Positions 57,942 through 64,000 of a DNA stretch of 64,000 nt are shown in pieces. Position 1 is the stretch's first letter. The number at the start of each line of letters is the position of its first letter. A program made the position numbers and the translations under genes. The notes under the pieces were generated by a model that saw only the letters and a program-made list of their open reading frames with translations, searched no databases and was not told the origin of the DNA. The stretch comes from Nocardia aurea (GTDB taxonomy: Bacteria; Actinomycetota; Actinomycetes; Mycobacteriales; Mycobacteriaceae), in contig NZ_QCYJ01000127.1 of NCBI RefSeq assembly GCF_003123685.1, forward strand, positions 248,001 through 312,000, read 5' to 3'.

Positions 57942-58538
57942 GTGACAAACACGCCCTTGAAACTCGCGGTGATCATCGGCAGCGTCCGCGACGGCCGGTT
58001 CGGGCCGGTGGTCGCCAGGTGGTTCGTCGACCAGGCCGACCGGCACGGTGGATTCGAGGTGGATCTCATCGATCTCGCCGACGCCGAACTGCCGATCGGA
58101 CTGCCCGCGGTCTCGCCGATGATCGAACCGAATCCGCCGCGCCCGGAGGGGATGCTCGATCTGACGGCGCGGCTGACGGCGGCCGACGCGTTCGTCATCG
58201 TGACGCCCGACTACAACCGCAGCTACCCGGCCGCGCTGAAATCGGCGATCGACTGGCATTTCACCCAGTGGGACGCCAAGGCCATCGGGTTCGTCGGCTA
58301 CAGCGGGGCCAGCGGCGGCCTGCTCGCCATCGAACATCTGCGCCAGATCTTCAACGAACTCAATGCCCATACCGTGCGCGAATACGTCTCGTTCCCGCGT
58401 TACTACCTGCTCTTCGACGCCGAGGGTGAGCTGCGTGAACCCGAGGAGCCCGCCGCGGCGGCCGAGGCGATGCTCGACCGGCTGCACTGGTGGGCCCGTG
58501 CCCTGACCGCGGCGCGCTCGGTGCCCGCCTCGGCCTGA
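57942..58538 (+). CDS. NAD(P)H-dependent FMN reductase family protein
   Basis: A 198-residue flavodoxin-fold oxidoreductase. LAVIIGSVRDGRFGPVVARWFV near the N-terminus binds FMN phosphate, TPDYNRSYPAALKSAIDW is the conserved central motif, and KAIGFVGYSGASGGLLAIEHLRQIF follows. It transfers electrons from NAD(P)H to flavin or quinone-like substrates. The start is GTG with AGGAGA upstream. It is divergent from the MmyB-type regulator, its likely controller. Confidence 0.9.
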   Translation: MTNTPLKLAVIIGSVRDGRFGPVVARWFVDQADRHGGFEVDLIDLADAELPIGLPAVSPMIEPNPPRPEGMLDLTARLTAADAFVIVTPDYNRSYPAALKSAIDWHFTQWDAKAIGFVGYSGASGGLLAIEHLRQIFNELNAHTVREYVSFPRYYLLFDAEGELREPEEPAAAAEAMLDRLHWWARALTAARSVPASA

Positions 58539-58597
58539 TCGCGGCTGGTCGCGTGCCGCGCGGTACGGAATCGGTGCCGCCCGATAGGGTTCGGTTC

Positions 58598-59389
58598 GTG
58601 GCTGCTCACTCCTCTGATCTGGAACTCGCCCTGCGATTGGCCGACGAGGCCGATTCGATCACCAAGGCGCGGTTCGGCGCGCTCGATCTGAAAGTGGACG
58701 CCAAACCGGATCTCACACCGGTCTCCGACGCGGATCTCGCGGTGGAGAAGTCGCTCCGCGTACTGCTCGGCCACGCCCGCCCCGACGACGCGGTACTCGG
58801 CGAGGAATTCGGCGGCGCGGTGGAGTTGCGCGGACGGCAGTGGGTGATCGATCCGATCGACGGCACCAAGAATTTCGTTCGCGGCGTGCCGATCTGGGCG
58901 TCGCTGATCGCGTTGCTCGAGGACGGCGTCCCCGTGGTGGGCGTGGTGAGCGCGCCTGCCCTGGGCAGGCGGTGGTGGGCCGCGGCCGGTTCGGGGGCGT
59001 GGTCGGTCGTCCATCCCGGTGCGCCGCAGCCGATCTCGGTGTCGGCGGTCTCGGATCTGAGTGCGGCCAGTCTGTCCTTCTCCAGCCTGTCCGGTTGGCG
59101 GGAGCGCAGGCTGCGCGAGCGCTTCCTCGATCTCACCGACGACGTGTGGCGCATACGCGGCTACGGCGATTTCTTCAGCTACTGCCTGCTCGCGGAGGGC
59201 GCGGTCGATATCGCCACCGAACCGGAGGTGTCGCTGTGGGATCTGGCGGCGCTCGACATCCTGGTCCGCGAGGCGGGCGGTGCGTTCACCGCGCTCAGCG
59301 GCGAGCCGGGGCCGCACGGCGGTGACGCGGTCGCCACCAACGGGCTGTTGCAGGAGGAAGTGCTGGCTCGGCTGGGCGCGACGGCCTGA
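58598..59389 (+). CDS. hisN: Inositol-monophosphatase-family enzyme, probable histidinol-phosphatase
   Basis: A 263-residue Mg-dependent phosphatase. GEEFGG and WVIDPIDGTKNFVRGVPIW are the two main metal and substrate motifs; SLWDLAALDILVREAGG is the C-terminal metal site. The sequence resembles mycobacterial HisN, which dephosphorylates histidinol phosphate in histidine synthesis, although inositol phosphatase activity cannot be excluded. GTG 58598 is supported by TAGGGT ending 7 nt upstream without a Shine-Dalgarno (leaderless). No other his genes are nearby. Confidence 0.85.
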   Translation: MAAHSSDLELALRLADEADSITKARFGALDLKVDAKPDLTPVSDADLAVEKSLRVLLGHARPDDAVLGEEFGGAVELRGRQWVIDPIDGTKNFVRGVPIWASLIALLEDGVPVVGVVSAPALGRRWWAAAGSGAWSVVHPGAPQPISVSAVSDLSAASLSFSSLSGWRERRLRERFLDLTDDVWRIRGYGDFFSYCLLAEGAVDIATEPEVSLWDLAALDILVREAGGAFTALSGEPGPHGGDAVATNGLLQEEVLARLGATA

Positions 59390-59447
59390 GCGGACGAACT
59401 CGCCTGTCGCCGCGCGATTCCCGCGCCCGGCGGCGCGGAATGTCGGT

Positions 59448-59945
59448 TCAGGCCGGGTCGAGCGACTTCTCGTACAGCATCACCCGATCGGTGCCGTGGA
59501 ACTGCGGCGGCAACGTCGCCTCCCTGACCTCGGTGAAACCCTGTGCGGTGTAGTACTTCCTGAGCACCTCGTTGTTCGCGGCGGTGTCGAGGCGCTGCCG
59601 GACGATACCCTCGGCGAGCGTGCGCTCGGCACAGGATGCCAGGATGCGCCCACCCAGATCCCGGCCCCGATATTCGGGCGCGACCATGAGGCCGTGGATA
59701 TAGCCCGCCTCGGCATCGTCGTCGCCCCAGAATTCCGGGTCGCGCCAGATCAGGCGGACCGCCGCGATCAGGGTGCCGGATTCACGCCACATGAACCATT
59801 CCCCGCGCTCGGTCTCGGCGCGCACCATCGCGGTGGGGTACTCGCCGGGTAGCCACTGGGCGATGCTGTTGTCGACCATCCATTGGGCCAGGCGGTCCCG
59901 CAATCGCGCGATGGCCGCCGCGTCGGCGGGGAAGGCGGCGGTCAT
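59448..59945 (-). CDS. GNAT family N-acetyltransferase
   Basis: A 165-residue GNAT protein. ADAAAIARLRDRLAQWM is the first helix region, GYIHGLMVAPEYRGRDLGGRILA contains the acetyl-CoA-binding R/Q-x-x-G-x-G/A-type loop, and NNEVLRKYYTAQGFTEVREATL is the last motif. The substrate is unknown. ATG 59945 is used; GTG 59963 is an alternative. It precedes the beta-propeller gene end by 26 bp on the same strand. Confidence 0.85.
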   Translation of the reverse strand: MTAAFPADAAAIARLRDRLAQWMVDNSIAQWLPGEYPTAMVRAETERGEWFMWRESGTLIAAVRLIWRDPEFWGDDDAEAGYIHGLMVAPEYRGRDLGGRILASCAERTLAEGIVRQRLDTAANNEVLRKYYTAQGFTEVREATLPPQFHGTDRVMLYEKSLDPA

Positions 59946-59971
59946 GGGGGCTGCTTCGAACACGGGATCCG

Positions 59972-60943
59972 CTATCGGCGCGAGTCGGCCGGGGTCAGGT
60001 CGAAGCCCGGTGGGGGACGCAGGCGGCGCAGGGTTCCGTCCATGCTGGTGACGTAGAGCGACCAGGTCTCACCGTCGCGGACGATGCGCACCGACGTCGC
60101 GCCGTCGGGCGGGTTGCGGAGAAAGGGGGCGGGTTTGATCAATCCTGTGATGATCGTGCACGCCGCGCCGGTGACGGTGTCCACCTGGTAGACCGCGCCG
60201 AGCACGTGGTCGGCGACGAAGAGAGCGCCCGCGCGCGTGGCCTCCATATCGTCGGGCACCGAGAGCAGCCGTGGGATCCCGGTGACCACCGTTGGCTCGT
60301 TCGGCGCGTCCAGCGGTATCCGGTAGATGTTCATGGACAGGTTGCCGGTGAAGATCGAGATGCCGTCCGGGGCGAGAGCGAGACCGTTGGTCAACGGCAG
60401 CGACGACCAGGTGCGGGTGTATTCGCCGGTCGACGGCCGGTAGCGCGAGATGCCGCTCGGCGGACCGACGACCCCGATATTGCTGAACAGCAGATCCCCA
60501 TCCGGCAGCAGGAGCAGTCCGTTCGGACCGTTCAGGCCGGTCAGCAGGGTGGTGACGGCGCGAGTGGGGATGTCGTAGCGGGCCAGGGTGCCCGGCAGTT
60601 CTCCCGCGCCGTCGCCGGTCAGGAAGTAGACCGAGTCCCCGGTCACGCGCACCCCGGCAGGGTGATCCAATCCGGTCACGACCTTCTCGAAGCGACCGGC
60701 GGCGTCCACGTGCGCCAGGTAACCGTCGAGGATTCCGGTGACGTAGAAGCCACCGTGCCCGTCACTGTCCAGATTCTCGAGATTGCCGACACCGTCGAGC
60801 ACGGTCTCGGCCGTCCACCCCTGCGCGCACGAGGCGAGGATCGGTTCGGCGGATGCGCCCGGTATCGCGGCGAACGTGCCGATCGTCACCGCGCACGTGA
60901 GTATCGCGGTGCGAAGACGCCGACTCCCCTGCCCTGTCGTCAT
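59972..60943 (-). CDS. Secreted SMP-30/NHL-like beta-propeller protein
   Basis: A 323-residue exported protein. A signal peptide (LRTAILTCAVTIGTFAAIPGASA) is followed by about six propeller blades with repeating phrases: LDSDGHGGFYVTGILDGYLAHV, GLDHPAGVRVTGDSVYFL, LNGPNGLLLLPDGDLLFSN and LTNGLALAPDGISIFTGN. This resembles SMP-30/gluconolactonase and strictosidine-synthase-like proteins. It may hydrolyse lactones or simply bind ligands. TATGTT ends 7 nt before ATG 60943 with no Shine-Dalgarno, implying a leaderless mRNA. Confidence 0.85.
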   Translation of the reverse strand: MTTGQGSRRLRTAILTCAVTIGTFAAIPGASAEPILASCAQGWTAETVLDGVGNLENLDSDGHGGFYVTGILDGYLAHVDAAGRFEKVVTGLDHPAGVRVTGDSVYFLTGDGAGELPGTLARYDIPTRAVTTLLTGLNGPNGLLLLPDGDLLFSNIGVVGPPSGISRYRPSTGEYTRTWSSLPLTNGLALAPDGISIFTGNLSMNIYRIPLDAPNEPTVVTGIPRLLSVPDDMEATRAGALFVADHVLGAVYQVDTVTGAACTIITGLIKPAPFLRNPPDGATSVRIVRDGETWSLYVTSMDGTLRRLRPPPGFDLTPADSRR

Positions 60944-61302
60944 GCGGGACAACATAACAGCACCGTCGGGTGATGCGACCTCGATGCGCGACGACGCGAA
61001 TAACCACGCGTCCGCACCCGCGCACACGATCTCGGCGAAGTGATCGCCGACGACCGCCGCGTCCTCGGACCGGCCGGACTGCCGCCGGGCGACCGGGCCG
61101 ATGCACAGGTCGAGGACGTTCACATCGATGCGCGGCCACGGATCGAACAGTCCGTCCCGGACCTCTTTCGCGCCACGCGCGCACGTCCTCGACGAGCCGC
61201 ACCGCTGCCATCCACGCCATCGTTCGACCTGCGCGTACATCCCTCGCACTGCCCCGACGCACCGGTGCTGCCACCGCGAGTTCGATCCGCGCGCGTCCGT
61301 CC
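60944..61302. other. Intergenic region between beta-propeller and GT39 genes
   Basis: About 360 bp. Several frames are open because of high GC, but none shows a ribosome-binding site or family motif. Apart from the TATGTT promoter element at its left end I see nothing in it. Confidence 0.45.
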
Positions 61303-62859
61303 TCACCCGAGGTGCCGGATACGAGGCCACAGCTCGGACCACGGCACGCGCGGACCGCGGCAGATATTCATCGACACGCCCTGCTCGTCGTTCTCGATGC
61401 CGAGACCGTTGTCGATCCGTCCCGCCGATTCGACCTCGGCGCAGTATCGATCGAGTTGTTCGCGGTCGATGCCGATGGTGAGCACCTCGGCCGCCGAATC
61501 GTCCGGCGGTCCCCACCACCAGTACGCGTTGTGGCCCGAATGCGGTGTCGGCAGATCGTAGGGTGCGCCGAAACGCTCGATCGCGCCCGCCTCTCCGTAG
61601 TTGTCGGTGAGAATCGCGATGTCGGGGCCGAGTCGTGCGCGCACCTCGCCGACGTTCCGGACGAACTCCGGCCAGCCGACAGTCTCGCCCGCGTCGTAGT
61701 TGATCGCCAGGACAGGCGAATCCGGTAGCGCCGACACCGGCAGCACGGGCAGGAACAGGATCGCCCCCGCGCAGGCGTTGACCGCGACGACCGAGCCCGC
61801 CGCCGCCCATCGAACGCGGTGTCCGCCCAGCCATCGCGCCACCGGGACCGCCGCCGCGGCGAGCAGGATCGGATACATCCCGCCCAGGTAGTACGCCTTT
61901 CCGCCCGTGACGAGAAACAGCGCGAACAGGACCGCGTAACTCACCGCGAAGGCCCGGTAGCGGCGATCCCGCCACAACCGCCACCAGCCGAATATCCACA
62001 GCGGCGCGAGCAGCGGTCCCATCAGGCCGAATTGCGAGAGGACGAACATGATCGGCGTATCCGAGGTCCCCGAGGAACCGCCCGCGATGGCTCGGCTCAG
62101 TTCCCATTGCGGCCAGCCGTTGCGCGCCTGCCACAGCAGGGACGGCAGCCAGATCAGAACCGCGAGGCCGACCGCCGCAGGCAGATATCCGGTGGCGAAT
62201 ATCGTGCGAGGTCCGACCACGAGAACACACGCGACGAGAACGACGACAGGCAAGATCAGCAGCATTTTGTTCTGCATGCCGAGACCCGCCACCGCACCGA
62301 TCGCGAGCCACCACCGCGAATCGGCGCCGGACAGCGTGACCCGCGGACCGTCGGTGGTCACTTCGTCGTGCGTTTCCGAGGCTCGGCCGTCGGCGAGCGG
62401 GTCCCTGTCGGCTGACGCAGCCCTGCCCGCGACGGCGTGATCGGCTGGCGCGCCGCGCAGCAACCGCACCGTGAGCAGGCAGATCACCGACCATGCCGCC
62501 AGGTCGAACACCGCGGTGTTCAGCATGTGCCCGGCCCCGAGCGTCAGCGCCGCGCCGGCGACCGTGGCCGCCGCGAGAGCGCGCGCACCGCGTCCGCCCC
62601 CGAACGCGCCCGCCATCCATCCGGCGCACAGGACAACCAGCGTCGCCGCCGCCAGCGCCGGCAACCGGAGCAGGACCAGTGAATCCGGGTCGATCGCCGT
62701 CATCGCGCGTGCCAGCAGCGGCGTCAGCGGTGGCTGATCGGCGTATCCCCAATCCAGCCGTCGCCCCGCCGCCATGAAGTACAGCTCGTCGCGGTGGTAG
62801 CCGTACCGGTTCGCGAACGCCGCGATGACCGCGGCGAAAATCCCCGCCACCCAGTACAT
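61303..62859 (-). CDS. GT39/ArnT-like membrane glycosyltransferase
   Basis: A 518-residue polytopic GT-C glycosyltransferase. The first extracytoplasmic loop reads YGYHRDELYFMAAGRRLDWGYADQPPLTP, with the acidic catalytic motif typical of PMT_2/GT39 proteins. About ten membrane helices follow, then a soluble C-terminal domain of about 120 residues (ILTDNYGEAGAIERFG, NAYWWWGPPDD). It transfers a sugar from a polyprenyl-phosphate donor to an unknown exported acceptor. ATG 62859 has GGGAGAG upstream. Confidence 0.88.
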   Translation of the reverse strand: MYWVAGIFAAVIAAFANRYGYHRDELYFMAAGRRLDWGYADQPPLTPLLARAMTAIDPDSLVLLRLPALAAATLVVLCAGWMAGAFGGGRGARALAAATVAGAALTLGAGHMLNTAVFDLAAWSVICLLTVRLLRGAPADHAVAGRAASADRDPLADGRASETHDEVTTDGPRVTLSGADSRWWLAIGAVAGLGMQNKMLLILPVVVLVACVLVVGPRTIFATGYLPAAVGLAVLIWLPSLLWQARNGWPQWELSRAIAGGSSGTSDTPIMFVLSQFGLMGPLLAPLWIFGWWRLWRDRRYRAFAVSYAVLFALFLVTGGKAYYLGGMYPILLAAAAVPVARWLGGHRVRWAAAGSVVAVNACAGAILFLPVLPVSALPDSPVLAINYDAGETVGWPEFVRNVGEVRARLGPDIAILTDNYGEAGAIERFGAPYDLPTPHSGHNAYWWWGPPDDSAAEVLTIGIDREQLDRYCAEVESAGRIDNGLGIENDEQGVSMNICRGPRVPWSELWPRIRHLG

Positions 62860-63059
62860 TCGGCCACTCTCCCATGCTCGGACACAGTGCCGCCACCGGA
62901 AATTTCCCACTAGTTCCGATTTACGCCCGTTCCATTGCCCGCCACCCCGTCATGCGGGAAACTCGCGGAGCGACCGACAATCGGACGGTTGTCCAGCTGT
63001 GTACCGGACATCACACCGGCACCCGGACAACAATCCGCACACATCGGCTCGACGCAGTT

Positions 63060-63096
63060 CTTACTCTGGAGTAAGATAGACTTACTCAGGAGTAAG
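63060..63096. promoter_or_regulatory. Tandem operator palindromes upstream of acyl-CoA dehydrogenase
   Basis: CTTACTCTGGAGTAAG (63060-63075) and CTTACTCAGGAGTAAG (63081-63096) are two perfect 7-2-7 dyads that differ only at the spacer, with starts 21 bp apart (two helical turns). TAAGAT (63072-63077 and 63093-63098) may serve as -10 boxes, so a bound dimer pair would block the promoter. The layout is typical of TetR-type fatty-acid regulators. Confidence 0.75.
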
Positions 63097-63139
63097 ATTG
63101 CTGGGAAAGATTCGCCCCGCCCCACCGGAGAAACAGGTG

Positions 63140-64000
63140 ATGATGAGCACTCGAGACAGCGCGACGAAGCGACGTCCTGATACGTCCGCCGTCGGCCTCA
63201 GCCAGCCCAAGCGGGACTGGATGGGCGCCGCGATGCGGGTGATGACCACCCTGACCGGGTCCGAACTCGTCGAGAAGTACAACCTGCGCAAACCGATCGA
63301 ACGGGCCACCTACGAAGGCACCAAGACCGGGTTCCGCACCCTCGGTGCGGCCACCCGCGCGTTCGGCAAGGTCGCGGGCGGGGGGCGTCCCAAGCGCCTG
63401 GCGAACAACGAATCGACGCGCAAAGACCTCTTCGACATCACCCCCTCCGACGAGCAGCAGATGATCGTGGAGACGGTGCGTGAATTCGCCGCCGAGATCC
63501 TGCGTCCCGCCGCTTTCGACGCCGACGCCGCGACCGCGGCCCCGCGCGACCTGCTCGAGCGCGCGGCCCAACTCGGCATCACCCTGATCAACGTGCCCGA
63601 GGAACTCGAAGGCGCGGCCTCCGAGCGCGGCGCGGTCACCAACTCGATGGTCGCCGAAGCGCTCGCGCACGGCGATATGGGACTGGCCCTGCCGATCCTG
63701 GCTCCCAGCGGCGTCACCGTCGCCCTCTCGCAGTGGGGCACCGACGCCCAGCAGCAGACCTACCTGCCCGCCTTCACCGGCGAGAACGTGCCGCAGGCCT
63801 CGGTCGTCATCTCCGAGCCGCGCGCCCTGTTCGACCCGTTCGCGCTCCAGACCAAGGCCACCCGCTCCCCCAGCGGCTACCGCCTCAACGGCGTGAAGAG
63901 CCTGGTCCCGGCCGCCGCCGACGCCGAGCTGTTCATCATCGCCGCCGAACTCGACGGCCGTCCCGCCCTGTTCATCGTCGAATCGGACGCACCCGGCCTG
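63140..64000 (+). CDS. Acyl-CoA dehydrogenase family protein (partial, runs off window)
   Basis: The first 287 codons are visible; the gene continues past the end. A basic N-terminal extension of about 85 residues (with WMGAAMRVMTTLTGSELVEKYNL) precedes the acyl-CoA dehydrogenase N-domain: DEQQMIVETVREFAAEILRP, then ELGITL-like QLGITLINVPEELEGA, and the middle domain with SVVISEPRALFDPFA where the flavin contact WAITG-like motif is usually found. It probably oxidises acyl-CoA in beta-oxidation. ATG 63140 and ATG 63143 follow GGAG. Tandem palindromes lie upstream, suggesting fatty-acid-responsive repression. Confidence 0.87.
   Translation, partial: MMSTRDSATKRRPDTSAVGLSQPKRDWMGAAMRVMTTLTGSELVEKYNLRKPIERATYEGTKTGFRTLGAATRAFGKVAGGGRPKRLANNESTRKDLFDITPSDEQQMIVETVREFAAEILRPAAFDADAATAAPRDLLERAAQLGITLINVPEELEGAASERGAVTNSMVAEALAHGDMGLALPILAPSGVTVALSQWGTDAQQQTYLPAFTGENVPQASVVISEPRALFDPFALQTKATRSPSGYRLNGVKSLVPAAADAELFIIAAELDGRPALFIVESDAPGL

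Noticed and set aside
61040..61561. Plus-strand frame beginning MIADDRRVLGPAG in the GT39 upstream gap
   Set aside because: No ribosome-binding site or family resemblance, and it runs into the antisense of the GT39 coding sequence.
59972..62896. A single 974-codon minus-strand frame spanning the beta-propeller and GT39 region
   Set aside because: Only its C-terminal third is a protein with a signal peptide and known fold; the rest is the wrong frame of the GT39 gene, an artefact of high GC.

Overview
The window looks like a chromosome segment from a high-GC, mycolic-acid-type actinobacterium, most likely Nocardia or a close relative (Mycobacteriales). The grounds are: GC-rich coding with frequent GTG starts; a DUF222/13E12-type protein; a mannolipid-type GT87 mannosyltransferase; a geosmin synthase; tmRNA with the tag ADSNQREYALAA, close to the mycobacterial tag; and the order prfB - mscS-like - small membrane protein - ftsE - ftsX, which as I recall is also found in Mycobacterium tuberculosis. 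The species assignment is an inference.

Layout. 1-2.6 kb: the end of a CDF metal transporter with a DUF3703 partner; an HxlR regulator divergent from an alpha/beta hydrolase across a five-half-site repeat array; a phage-integrase remnant beside tRNA-Ala(GGC). 2.7-5.0 kb: a DUF222 protein with a degenerate HNH region, convergent with a DsbA-like membrane thioredoxin. 5.1-9.5 kb: a tightly coupled terpene operon, in which a geosmin synthase is sandwiched between two different isoprenyl diphosphate synthases. 10-14 kb: MFS exporter, phosphoglucomutase and a pair of CrcB fluoride channels. 14-24 kb: secreted lipase, DHA2 drug exporter with divergent TetR, a sugar-lactone oxidase, Sir2 deacylase, a DUF2236 oxygenase, an orphan arsenate reductase, and VOC, AraC and hotdog proteins. 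24-42 kb: metabolic, exported and regulatory genes, including an SGNH hydrolase-TetR module, a lone VirB2/TrbC-like two-helix protein, a GT87 enzyme, an ammonium transporter with a repetitive proline-rich tail, a CYP157-like P450 lacking ExxR, and a serine-hydrolase-like lipoprotein lacking Ser and Lys. 42.4-44.6 kb: an AAA ATPase remnant, a DUF899 protein, tmRNA and smpB. 45.6-49.2 kb: the methylcitrate cycle operon prpD-prpB-prpC. 49.4-59.4 kb: a phosphatase, recQ, the ftsX-ftsE-mscS-prfB block, an MmyB-type regulator with an FMN reductase, and a histidinol-phosphatase-like enzyme. 59.4-64 kb: acetyltransferase, a secreted beta-propeller protein, a GT39 glycosyltransferase and the start of an acyl-CoA dehydrogenase behind two tandem palindromes.

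How genes work together. The terpene genes should make an allylic diphosphate and cyclise FPP to geosmin. PrpD, PrpB and PrpC remove propionyl-CoA. tmRNA and SmpB rescue stalled ribosomes. FtsE and FtsX gate septal wall hydrolysis. Several regulator-target pairs carry visible operators: HxlR-hydrolase, TetR-DHA2, and TetR-SGNH. Many genes have a TAnnnT element 6-8 nt before the start codon and no Shine-Dalgarno sequence, which points to leaderless mRNAs; I used this to choose several starts. I saw no CRISPR array, intact mobile element, rRNA operon or defence island. Most of the window is ordinary core and accessory chromosome.
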